DNA from: Haloprofundus salinisoli
GTDB taxonomy: Archaea; Halobacteriota; Halobacteria; Halobacteriales; Haloferacaceae
Direction of reading: 5' to 3'
DNA: 64,000 bases
NCBI RefSeq assembly: GCF_020097815.1
Contig: NZ_CP083663.1
Coordinates: 1,426,001 to 1,490,000, forward strand
Part shown: positions 29,198-36,677 of the stretch, in pieces
Layout: each line of letters starts with the position of its first letter
Position numbering within the stretch: the stretch's first letter is position 1
Made by a program: the position numbers and the translations under genes
Notes under the pieces: generated by a model
Seen by the model: the letters and a program-made list of their open reading frames with translations, nothing else
Database searches by the model: none
What the model was told of the DNA's origin: nothing

Positions 29198-30166
29198 TCA
29201 TTCAACCGGTTCTACCCGCACTTCGACGTCGATCTCCGCGGCCACGTCGGCCAGCAGGTCGCCTTTCACCTCCGCGATGCGCGTCACGATTTCGGCGACG
29301 ACCGGTTTGTCGAACTCCTCGCGCAGCGTCTTCAGGCGCTCGCGTTCGGTCCGGACCCTGTCGCGCAGGAAGCGCGCGCCCCGGCCGTTCTCGTCGTCGT
29401 CGGGTTCGGGTGTGAGTTTGTTGACGATGAGGCCGCGTACGTCGAGCGTCGCGTCGTCGAGCGAGCCGATGGCCCGTCTGGTTTCCCGAATCGACAGTTC
29501 GTCGGGGTTGACGACGAGGAAGAAGGCCGCCTCCTCGCGGAGCAGTTTCCCCGCGAGCGCGAACCGGTCGCGGCGCTCCTCTAACTGCGCGATGACGGGG
29601 TCGCCCTCGCGTATCCGTCTCGGCTCTCTCCCGCCGATGGCCGCTCGCTCGAACAGGCGGACGCTCTGTTTCCGCTTGGCGAGCAGGCGCTCGGCCCACC
29701 CCTCCAGAAACTCCGGTAGCGACAGCAGGCGGAGCGTCCCGCCGGTCGGCGAGGTGTCGAAGACGACGCGGTCGTACTCGTCGGAGTCGCGCATCACGTC
29801 GACGAAGCGGTCGAACAGCGCCGCTTCGTACGCGCCGGGCGTCTGATGCGCCATCTCGACCTGCCGGTCTATCTCGTTGACCATCGCCGGACTCACCTGC
29901 GTCGACAGCGACCGCTTGATTCCCTGGAGGTGACGGCTCACCTCCTCCTCCGGGTCGAGCTCCATCGCGTCGAGGCCGGAGACGCCGTCGACCGGTTTCG
30001 GCGTGTCATCGAACTGCTGGTCGAACACGTCGGAGGTCGAGTGCGCGGGGTCGGTCGAGACGACGAGCGTTCGGAGTCCCGCGTTCGCACACTTGTAGGC
30101 GTACGCGCTCGACACCGTGGTCTTTCCTACGCCGCCCTTGCCGCCGAAGAAGACGAACTTCCGCAT
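29198..30166 (-). CDS. ArsA/Get3-like ATPase
   Basis: The 322-residue ATPase has the deviant Walker A GGKGGVGKTT near the N-terminus (residues 8-17), the switch I region STDPAHSTSDVF and the family motif DTSPTGGTLRLLSLPEF. Family members energise arsenite export or deliver tail-anchored proteins; haloarchaea often have several, and no arsenic genes are nearby, so a targeting or assembly role is at least as likely. It starts two bases after the stop of the small upstream gene, so they form an operon. The longer open frame runs back through that small gene in another frame and is not the start. Confidence 0.92.
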   Translation of the reverse strand: MRKFVFFGGKGGVGKTTVSSAYAYKCANAGLRTLVVSTDPAHSTSDVFDQQFDDTPKPVDGVSGLDAMELDPEEEVSRHLQGIKRSLSTQVSPAMVNEIDRQVEMAHQTPGAYEAALFDRFVDVMRDSDEYDRVVFDTSPTGGTLRLLSLPEFLEGWAERLLAKRKQSVRLFERAAIGGREPRRIREGDPVIAQLEERRDRFALAGKLLREEAAFFLVVNPDELSIRETRRAIGSLDDATLDVRGLIVNKLTPEPDDDENGRGARFLRDRVRTERERLKTLREEFDKPVVAEIVTRIAEVKGDLLADVAAEIDVEVRVEPVE

Positions 30167-30168
30167 CG

Positions 30169-30465
30169 TTAGAAGTGATACTGCTGACCCTTGCGTTCGA
30201 GCAACGACCCGCGGTCCCACATCCGCCGCTCCCACGCCTCGAACTCGTCTTCGAGGTAGGGAAGCAGTTCGGCGGTGTAGTAGGAGACGGGCGACGGGAT
30301 GCCGAACGCGTCGGGGAAACAGGCGAGCATGAACGCATCCTCGATATCCTCGGCCTCGTTCTCTATCTTCTCGTACGCCGGGTGGCTTATCATGCCGTGG
30401 TAAAGTCCCCGAAGCCACTCCTCGGCGAGGTCGCGGAAGGCCGCGATGCGCTCTGCGAGCGTCAT
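30169..30465 (-). CDS. Small helical protein in an operon with the ArsA-like ATPase
   Basis: The 98-residue protein is acidic and helical (MTLAERIAAFRDLAEEWLRG ... EDIEDAFMLACFPDAFGIP) with a C-terminus rich in aromatics and charge (EFEAWERRMWDRGSLLER). No family is recognised. It lies immediately upstream of the ATPase, separated by two bases, so it may act with it, for example as a partner or co-chaperone. This is inferred from position only. It is divergent from the CobW gene. Confidence 0.75.
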   Translation of the reverse strand: MTLAERIAAFRDLAEEWLRGLYHGMISHPAYEKIENEAEDIEDAFMLACFPDAFGIPSPVSYYTAELLPYLEDEFEAWERRMWDRGSLLERKGQQYHF

Positions 30466-30624
30466 ACGTTCACGTCCTTCGGGGAGCGGGCAAAAGCATA
30501 TCGCTCACGTCGTCCGTTTCCGGGACTCGCGCTTCGTCCCAGCATCGCTCTCGGACCCGGCGCGACCCGGCACGCACCGCCGCACGCCGTAGCTTCATGG
30601 TCGTCGGGCGGCGAGTGTGTCCAC

Positions 30625-31908
30625 ATGACGCAGACGATTCCCGTGACGATTCTCAGCGGGAGCCTCGGTGCGGGGAAGACGACGCTGCTCAACCAGCTGC
30701 TGCGAAACGCCGGCGACCGAAACATCGCCGTCCTCGTCAACGACATGGGCGACCTCAACGTCGACGCGGAACTGGTGAGCGCGAACTCGGACCTCTCGGT
30801 CGGCGACGGCGTCGCCGAACTCTCGAACGGCTGTATCTGCTGCGAACTGCAGGACGACCTCGAGACCGCGGTCACGCGACTGGCGCGGAACCGCGACTTC
30901 GACGTGCTCGTCGTCGAGTCCTCGGGTATCAGCGAACCCGAACCGGTCGCGCGCCTGTTCACCACCGGGTCGCGCGCGGCGGCGCTGTACGAGGTCGACT
31001 CGCTCGTGACGGTGCTCGACAGTCGCCTGTTCTACGACGCCTTCGGCGGCGAGGGCGTCGCCGAGCGCCGCGGCACCGACGAGGACGACAGCCGTCCGCT
31101 CTCGGACCTGCTGGTCGAGCAGGTCGAGTTCGCCAATGTCGTGCTCCTGAACAAAGCCGACCTCGTCTCCGAGGCGGAGATGGCCGCCGTCGAGGAGATG
31201 GTGCGGGCGCTCAGCCCCGACGCCGAGATTCTCCGGACGACGGAGTCGGCGGTCGACCCCGATCGGCTGTTCGACCGAAAGCTGTACGACCCGGCGACGG
31301 CCGCCGAGATGGCCGGGTGGAGGCAGGCGCTCGACGCCGACGACGCGAGCGACGAGAGCCGCGGCCACGACGGTCACGACGACCACGGCCACGATGGTCA
31401 CAGTCACGACGACCACGGCCACGATGGTCACGACGAACACGACGGCCACGACCACCGCCATCCCGACGAGGTGTACGGCGTCTCGTCGTTCACCTATCGT
31501 CGCCGCCGCCCGTTCCACCCCGGACGGTTCGCCGCGCTGCTCTCCGACCTCCCATCGAACGTCGTCCGCTCGAAGGGAACCTGCTGGGTCGCCGGGCGGG
31601 AATCACCCATCGTCGTCGGCCAGGCGGGGCCGTCGGTGCGCGCCGAGGCGGCCGGTCAGTGGATAGCGAGTCTCCCCGAGGTCGACCAGGAACTGTACCG
31701 GGCGAACCGCCGCGACCTGGCGTGGGACGACGAGTGGGGCGACCGGCGCACCGCGTTCGTCGTCATCGGCACCGATCTCGACGAGGAGGCGACGACGGCG
31801 ACGCTCGACGACTGTCTGCTCACCGACGAGGAGATGGACGCCGACTGGGGGGCGTTCGAGAACCCGTTCCCGAGACAGGGGGAGGAACTCGTCGTCACCG
31901 AACCCTGA
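30625..31908 (+). CDS. CobW/COG0523 GTPase with a histidine-rich loop
   Basis: The 427-residue metal-chaperone GTPase has the P-loop GSLGAGKTT (about 12-20), the metal-binding CxCC motif in NGCICCELQDD (Cys70, 72 and 73), and NKAD for guanine recognition. Between the GTPase and the CobW_C domain lies a His/Asp-rich stretch (about residues 245-285) with over a dozen histidines, suggesting zinc, nickel or cobalt handling. Part of this loop is encoded by two copies of a 27-base repeat. The C-terminal domain (RRRRPFHPGRFAALLSDLP) is intact. The metal and client protein are unknown. Confidence 0.92.
   Translation: MTQTIPVTILSGSLGAGKTTLLNQLLRNAGDRNIAVLVNDMGDLNVDAELVSANSDLSVGDGVAELSNGCICCELQDDLETAVTRLARNRDFDVLVVESSGISEPEPVARLFTTGSRAAALYEVDSLVTVLDSRLFYDAFGGEGVAERRGTDEDDSRPLSDLLVEQVEFANVVLLNKADLVSEAEMAAVEEMVRALSPDAEILRTTESAVDPDRLFDRKLYDPATAAEMAGWRQALDADDASDESRGHDGHDDHGHDGHSHDDHGHDGHDEHDGHDHRHPDEVYGVSSFTYRRRRPFHPGRFAALLSDLPSNVVRSKGTCWVAGRESPIVVGQAGPSVRAEAAGQWIASLPEVDQELYRANRRDLAWDDEWGDRRTAFVVIGTDLDEEATTATLDDCLLTDEEMDADWGAFENPFPRQGEELVVTEP
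31375..31431 (+). repeat. 27-base repeat (period 30) encoding the CobW His-rich loop
   Basis: The 27-base unit beginning CACGACGACCACGGCCACGA occupies 31375-31401 and recurs without change at 31405-31431. It encodes alternating His, Asp and Gly residues. Perfect identity at the DNA level suggests recent slippage; copy number could differ between strains and tune metal binding. Confidence 0.75.
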
Positions 31909-31953
31909 GTCGGGCACCCGTCCGACTCGCGCCACTCGGCACGTTACGTTGAG

Positions 31954-32364
31954 TCACCCCACGTCCGCGGCCAAGGCGTCCAGTGCGCGCTTCAACTCGC
32001 CCTTCCGTTTCCACGCCGCGACACGGTCGGTGACGGTCGACAGCGGAAGGCCGAGACTCACCGACGAGCGCGTCGTCACCCGCGACCCCTCGTTCTCGGC
32101 GGCGACGGTCACCGTCGTCTCCATCGCGTCGAACGGTCCCGCCTCGCCGTCCTGCTCGTAGTAGAGGCCGTCGTCGAGCGTCTCGAAGCGGAGCGCGAAC
32201 TGGAAGCGACTCGTGCCGGCGACGACGACGGGGCCGTCCTCGGTCTCTTCGACGCCGCGGACCTCGAAGCTCCCCTCGTACTGGATTATCGCCTCGGGTG
32301 TGAGCGCGCGTCGGACGACCCGCGGGGGCGCGCGGACGAACCGAGAGACCGTCACCTCGTGCAT
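31954..32364 (-). CDS. SRPBCC (START-like) domain protein
   Basis: The 136-residue protein begins MHEVTVSRFVRAPPRVVRRALT, the first strand and helix of the SRPBCC/polyketide cyclase-like fold, and ends with a long C-terminal helix (AAWKRKGELKRALDALAADV). Such folds enclose a hydrophobic cavity for lipids or other small molecules. The ligand is unknown. It is convergent with the CobW gene. Confidence 0.8.
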   Translation of the reverse strand: MHEVTVSRFVRAPPRVVRRALTPEAIIQYEGSFEVRGVEETEDGPVVVAGTSRFQFALRFETLDDGLYYEQDGEAGPFDAMETTVTVAAENEGSRVTTRSSVSLGLPLSTVTDRVAAWKRKGELKRALDALAADVG

Positions 32365-32435
32365 GGGTCGTCCGTGACGCCGCGGTACGATAAGTGTCGC
32401 CGACTGACGAACCGGGCTCACCGGAACACGGAGGT

Positions 32436-32491
32436 AGATGCCCCGTCCTCGGGGAGCGAGCATAGCGAGCGAAGTAGGGTGGGGTAGTTCA
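32436..32491. mobile_element. Possible IS200/IS605-type end remnant
   Basis: In a 124-base gap there is a hairpin CCCCG-TCCT-CGGGG (32441-32454), then two GCGAGC copies, then AGTAGGGTGGGGTAGTTCAC ending at 32491. From memory, this resembles the structured right ends that follow tnpB genes in haloarchaeal IS1341-type elements. No transposase is present nearby, so it would be a relic or a solo structured end. It ends exactly over the stop codon of the downstream membrane-protein gene. The identification is tentative. Confidence 0.35.
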
Positions 32492-32803
32492 CAGCTGCAG
32501 CACCGAGAGAAACGACAGGAACAGAACCACCGCGAGCACGAAGTAGAGCAGTTTCAGCAGGCGCACGTCCGCAGGCACCTCCCGTCGGATGTCGGGGTTG
32601 GCCGTCCAGACGAGTCGGTAGTACGCCGCTGCCGTGGCGGCGGCGAAAACGACTGCGGAGGCGGCGACGGCGGTGGTCAACGGGAGGCCGAGCGAGAGAC
32701 CGTAGGCGGGACCGAACGCGAACGTCAGCCCGAAGGTGAGCGACGCCACGACGAGAAACGGCACGGCGTCGACGGGCGTCCCGTCACGGTTCCCGAGTCG
32801 CAT
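32489..32803 (-). CDS. Small multi-span membrane protein
   Basis: The 104-residue protein has three hydrophobic segments (about residues 16-36, 40-62 and 84-103), with the basic segment NPDIRREVPADVRLLK between the last two. No family is recognised. It is divergent from the other small membrane protein at 32862. The stop codon lies within a candidate mobile-element end. Confidence 0.7.
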   Translation of the reverse strand: MRLGNRDGTPVDAVPFLVVASLTFGLTFAFGPAYGLSLGLPLTTAVAASAVVFAAATAAAYYRLVWTANPDIRREVPADVRLLKLLYFVLAVVLFLSFLSVLQL

Positions 32804-32861
32804 ACGTCGGGGACGGACGCTTGCACAAAGAAGCTAAGTGGTGCGCCGAACCAGAGGCGCT

Positions 32862-33038
32862 ATGCAGTCTCAAGGGGACCCGCGGGTTCTGTTCGTGATG
32901 AACCTCGTCCTGTCGCTCGTCTTCGCGTCGGTCGTGCTCTACGGCCTCGAATTCGTCGGCTTTCTCACCTTCACCTGGCAGCGACTCGCGGGAGTGACAG
33001 CAGCGTTGATGGTGCTGACCTTCCTCATCATCCGGTGA
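32862..33038 (+). CDS. Two-span small membrane protein
   Basis: This 58-residue protein has two membrane spans (VLFVMNLVLSLVFASVVLYG and a second ending VLTFLIIR). I choose the ATG at 32862; the open frame is eight codons longer, but that part is basic and unlike a native N-terminus. No family is recognised. It is convergent with the TylF-like gene. Confidence 0.65.
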   Translation: MQSQGDPRVLFVMNLVLSLVFASVVLYGLEFVGFLTFTWQRLAGVTAALMVLTFLIIR

Positions 33039-33065
33039 GCGACCGGAGACGGGGCGTCGGTCTAC

Positions 33066-33965
33066 TCACTCGTCTCGAAGCATCTCGTCGCCGTAGGCTC
33101 CCGCGCCGCGCTCTTCTACCCACTCGAACCGGTCGAGTCGCGGGTCTTTGACGACGTAGCCGAGCAGACTTCCGAAGCCGTTTCGCTGCGGGTGGAGGCC
33201 GACGCCGCTGCCCGCGCCGACGAGTCCGGGCGCGTCTCTGTCGAGGTGGTCGCGCCACCACGCTTGGTCGAAGAACAGCGACGAGATCTCCATGTGTTTC
33301 ACGTCGTGAGTGAACAGATACCCCTCCCGTCGAAGCAGCGGCCAGAGCTCCTCGAGACACGTCTCCGCCGAGCCTCGAAGACCCACGTCCAGGAAGACGA
33401 GCGCGACCGGGCGGTCGAACGCCGGGAGCGTCTCCTCGAAGTAGCCCTCCACGAACTCGCACGCGTCGATGTCGCCGCGAGCGGCGACGTTTCGGCGGAC
33501 GTCATCGAGCGACCCGTGCCACGACCCGGCTTCGTACGTGTGTACCTGCTCGGACTGCATGAGGACGTGCGCCTCGTCCCTCTCGTCGGGTTCGGGCATC
33601 CCCTCGAAGGAGTCGAACACGACGAGCTTCCGGTCGCAGAGTCCCGTCACGAGCGAGAGGTTCGCCGTGCTCCCGCCGAGATAACAGCCGCACTCGACGA
33701 CGACGCCCTCCTCGCCGGGCGGTATCTGCAGTATCTTCGCGGCGACGACGAGGTGTTCGACGAACGACGACCCCGTCGGAAGCCGGAGGTTGTTCCGGAA
33801 CATTTGGGCGACGAGGCGACACTTCGTTCCGAAGTCGACGCCGTAGGCCGCGCCGGTGTCGGAGTCGAAGTACTCGCCGAGGACGATGGGTACGCTGAGC
33901 ACGAGCAGCCCGAGTCTGTATACCCGTTTCAGCGTCGCTATCGCCCGTGTTCGTGTCTCTGTCAT
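33066..33965 (-). CDS. TylF/MycF-like class I methyltransferase
   Basis: The 299-residue protein has SAM-binding motif I as VVVECGCYLGGSTANLSLV and the TylF-family features FDSFEGMPEPD and VEGYFEETLPAF, followed by a metal-site-like FLDVGLRGSAETCLEELWPLL. Family members O-methylate sugars in glycosylated natural products or surface polymers. A weakly hydrophobic N-terminal helix (LGLLVLSVPIVLGE) may hold it at the membrane. The neighbouring GNAT gene could belong to the same polysaccharide-related function, but no glycosyltransferase is present. Confidence 0.85.
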   Translation of the reverse strand: MTETRTRAIATLKRVYRLGLLVLSVPIVLGEYFDSDTGAAYGVDFGTKCRLVAQMFRNNLRLPTGSSFVEHLVVAAKILQIPPGEEGVVVECGCYLGGSTANLSLVTGLCDRKLVVFDSFEGMPEPDERDEAHVLMQSEQVHTYEAGSWHGSLDDVRRNVAARGDIDACEFVEGYFEETLPAFDRPVALVFLDVGLRGSAETCLEELWPLLRREGYLFTHDVKHMEISSLFFDQAWWRDHLDRDAPGLVGAGSGVGLHPQRNGFGSLLGYVVKDPRLDRFEWVEERGAGAYGDEMLRDE

Positions 33966-34164
33966 CGAGTTCGGGTCAGTTCTCTCGGCTATCGTTATCC
34001 GGTGGCTATCGTCATCCGCCTGATTGTTTCGACCGCCGGCTGGTTCGACTATGGTGGTCGCCGACGAACGGGCGTCCTGCTCGCTCGAAAACGGGTTTCC
34101 CGCGACGCTTCCGTCCGAAATGTTCGATTGACGGTCCCCGTTCGTTTCGTCGCCCTGACTCGTC

Positions 34165-34208
34165 GGTGCGTCTCGCCGCCGCCTCTCGCTGGTGCGTCTC
34201 GCCGCCGC
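34165..34208. repeat. 18-base direct repeat in the 33966-34236 gap
   Basis: GGTGCGTCTCGCCGCCGC occurs at 34165-34182 and again at 34191-34208. It lies in a 271-base gap between the TylF-like and GNAT genes, both on the minus strand. The rest of the gap shows no convincing gene; it should hold the TylF-like promoter. Confidence 0.6.
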
Positions 34209-34236
34209 GTCCCGTCAGTGCACCGACGACACTGAC

Positions 34237-35418
34237 TCACGTCGTGTCTCGTTCGAGAAACGAGACGTACCAACTTTCGCGTTCGTCCAACGGCACGCCG
34301 CCGAACTCCCGCGGCCCGTTCTCGGTCGCCGGGCGCGAGACGACGGTCACTCGACTTCGGGTCAGAAGCGACAGCGGCCGCTCGTCGTCGGCGAGAAAGC
34401 CCCGCTCGGCGAGGAACTCCCGCGGCACTCCGCTCTCGGAGACGGCGACGATGTCGGAGTCGGCGTGCTCTTCGAGCGCGGCGTCGAACAGTCGGGCGAC
34501 GCCGGTCAGCCACTCGTCGCCGCCGACGAGCGGCGCGAGTTCGGCGAACTGCGTGATGGTGACGCCGTCCTTCGTCGTTCGCGTCCGTGCGACGAGCGCG
34601 GCGAGCGGCCCTTCGTCGTTCTCGACGACGTACGTCAGCCGTCCCCAGAGCGGACTCCCCATGCGCCAGCGGTAGAACGCCGCGTCGCGGTGGGCGTGGA
34701 GTCGGTCCGGTATCGACCGCTCGTACAGCGCCGCGAGGCGGTCGACCGGTAGCGTTCGGTGTCTGTGGACGACGAACTGGCGGTCGGTTCGAGCGGCCCT
34801 GTCACGGTTTCGGTAGTAGCGCCGGGCGACGGGCGTCGTCAACCGCGCGACCGACTCGCCGACCTCGCTGAGGCGGGTACCGACGAGCGAACTCGGGTTC
34901 TGGACCCGGTAGAACGTCGTCCGCCGACCCGCGTCCCGCCAGCCGAGTTTCTCGTAACCCGGCCGCGACGCGTCGTTCGGGAAGTTGAAGTAGAGGTCGG
35001 GACCGTCGTCGGCGTCGGCGTAGTACGACAGCGCCGCCGTCGTCATCTGCGTGAACAACCCTCGCCGCCGGTGGTCGGGGTGGACCATCGTATCCGCCGG
35101 TTGGAAGGCGATTCCGGTCGCGTCCGGCCCGCGGAGCGGCAGGACGAGAAACGGTCGCGCGCCGACTATCTCGCCGTCGCGCTCGGCGACGAAAATCGGG
35201 ACGTGGTCGACGTAGGGGTTCTCGACGTACTTCCACTCGAACCACTCGCGGCCGCGCTGGCGGTCCCACACGGTTCGGTCGAGCGCCAGCAGACCGTCTC
35301 CGTCGCCCGCCTCGTAGCCCCGGATTCGATACTCGCCGTCGCATCTGGTCTCCGCGCTCGGCCCGGCCCGGGCGGACTCTGTCGTCGGGGACATCGTGAT
35401 GTCGCTCTGCGACTGCAC
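34237..35418 (-). CDS. GNAT-family N-acetyltransferase
   Basis: The 393-residue protein has an N-terminal GNAT domain with the acetyl-CoA loop region VHPDHRRRGLFTQMTTAAL (about 115-135), preceded by an acceptor-side segment WFEWKYVENPYVDHVPIFVA. The C-terminal half is a second GNAT-like fold that may be degenerate. Such two-lobed enzymes are common in haloarchaea; the acceptor is unknown. I use the GTG at 35418 because GGTGAGG precedes it by 11 bases; the ATG at 35394 is the alternative and lacks such a site. Confidence 0.85.
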   Translation of the reverse strand: MQSQSDITMSPTTESARAGPSAETRCDGEYRIRGYEAGDGDGLLALDRTVWDRQRGREWFEWKYVENPYVDHVPIFVAERDGEIVGARPFLVLPLRGPDATGIAFQPADTMVHPDHRRRGLFTQMTTAALSYYADADDGPDLYFNFPNDASRPGYEKLGWRDAGRRTTFYRVQNPSSLVGTRLSEVGESVARLTTPVARRYYRNRDRAARTDRQFVVHRHRTLPVDRLAALYERSIPDRLHAHRDAAFYRWRMGSPLWGRLTYVVENDEGPLAALVARTRTTKDGVTITQFAELAPLVGGDEWLTGVARLFDAALEEHADSDIVAVSESGVPREFLAERGFLADDERPLSLLTRSRVTVVSRPATENGPREFGGVPLDERESWYVSFLERDTT

Positions 35419-35578
35419 GCTTTGTTATTCCTCACCGAACTCCGACCGTGCAGACCCTCCCGACGGTTTCACCGAGTAAACGTTCGATTGCGGCCGAGCG
35501 TCCGCCGCCTACGTGACTCTTTCCTCCGCGGAGACGGCGATGAGGTTCTTTATGTCGTTCGGCGTTTCCGCTCTACAC

Positions 35579-36256
35579 ATGCCCATCGAAGACCGCGACG
35601 ACGCGTACCTCATCACCCACGCGCTCGCCAAGGACACGCTCTCGAAGCTGCGAGACGTCAAGACCGAACAGGTCGCCTTCCGGAAAGGCCTCGTGAAACT
35701 CGGCCGCATCGCCGGCTACGAGATTATCGACGGTGCGATGGAGACCGAGTTCGTCTCCATCGAGACGCCGATGGCCGAGACGACCGGCGAGTGCGTGAAA
35801 GGGCTCGACGACGTCGTCATCGTCAACGTCCTCCGCGCCGCCACCCCGTTCGTCGAGGGGCTGTTGAAGGCGTTCCCTCGCGCGAAACAGGGCGTCATCA
35901 GCGCCGGCCGCGACGAGGACGCAGGCATGAACGACGAGGGCGAGTTCCCCATCAAGATCGACTACGTGAAACTCCCCGAAATCACGGAGAAGGACACCGT
36001 CATCGTCGCCGACCCGATGCTCGCCACCGGGAGCACGATGTGCACCGTCTTGGACCACGTACTGGAGGAGGCCGACGGCTTCGAGAATCTGTTCGTCCTC
36101 TCCGCGGTGTCGGCACCCGACGGGCTGCTGCGCGTCGGCGGCCAGTTCGAGGAGGCCGACCTGCTCACCGTCGCCATCGACGACCACCTCGACGAGCACG
36201 GCTACATCATCCCCGGCCTCGGCGACGCCGGCGACCGCGCGTTCCGCACGAAGTAG
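35579..36256 (+). CDS. upp: Uracil phosphoribosyltransferase
   Basis: The 225-residue enzyme converts uracil and PRPP to UMP for pyrimidine salvage. The PRPP-binding motif is [21 protein letters not shown], and the uracil-binding end is [18 protein letters not shown]. The family N-terminus [11 protein letters not shown] begins at 35579; 22 extra codons upstream are non-homologous. The gene stands alone, divergent from the GNAT gene. Confidence 0.95.
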   Translation: MPIEDRDDAYLITHALAKDTLSKLRDVKTEQVAFRKGLVKLGRIAGYEIIDGAMETEFVSIETPMAETTGECVKGLDDVVIVNVLRAATPFVEGLLKAFPRAKQGVISAGRDEDAGMNDEGEFPIKIDYVKLPEITEKDTVIVADPMLATGSTMCTVLDHVLEEADGFENLFVLSAVSAPDGLLRVGGQFEEADLLTVAIDDHLDEHGYIIPGLGDAGDRAFRTK

Positions 36257-36677
36257 CGACGCGCACGCTTCTCCCTCTCAACCTTTCAACCCCTTCTGAC
36301 GACGAAGACGGGTTCGCCCGTCTCATCGGCGACCTGCTCGGACACCGGCCCGAACACGTCGCGTTCGACGTCGCGGGTCGTCTCGCCCATCACGACCGCG
36401 TCACGAGAGCGTCTCGGTCAACGTCGGCGGCAACGGTTCGGGCGCGGAGAGTCGAACGGGAACGAGTAGTTTGGGTCCACTCATCGCCGAAAGTACGCCG
36501 TCGATGCCCAAATAGGAAGGTTTCGGTCGTCGGCTTGACGCGTCCGCCCCCGACCGCCTCTTCGTCCTCTCGAACCCCCTCTCTTCGACTCGAAACCCTC
36601 CGCAGAGAGCACGTCTGACGCGGGCGCGCTCCTGTCGAAACGGTCCCATAGAGCGCAGGGGTGGGCTATCGAGCGCT
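36257..36677. other. 421-base gap between upp and the S9 peptidase
   Basis: The only gene-like content is the universal-stress-protein remnant on the minus strand. A nine-base inverted repeat, ATAGAGCGC (36648-36656) and GCGCTCTAT (36672-36680), overlaps the stop of the S9 peptidase and may fold at the end of its transcript. An 82-codon minus-strand frame (36401-36649) has a non-native basic upstream part and is explained by the remnant. Confidence 0.55.
36286..36484 (-). pseudogene. Remnant of a universal stress protein (UspA-like)
   Basis: Reading the minus strand, 36484-36401 gives MSGPKLLVPVRLSAPEPL and nine more residues before a stop, resembling the first strand of a Usp domain. From about 36402 down to the stop at 36286, another frame gives DAVVMGETTRDVERDVFG followed by PVSEQVADETGEPVFVVRRG, the typical Usp C-terminus with its G-V-S-x-x-V loop and final PVFVVR strand. 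The middle of the roughly 140-residue domain is missing and the two parts are out of frame, so this is a decayed, internally deleted gene. Confidence 0.6.

Noticed and set aside
31369-31470. Periodic His-rich DNA as a CRISPR-like or satellite array
   Set aside because: The periodicity is coding and in frame inside the CobW gene; there are no spacers.
32838-32861. Eight-codon upstream extension of the small membrane protein at 32862
   Set aside because: The extension is basic and the ATG at 32862 directly precedes the first plausible residues; spacing to the divergent gene also favours the shorter form.
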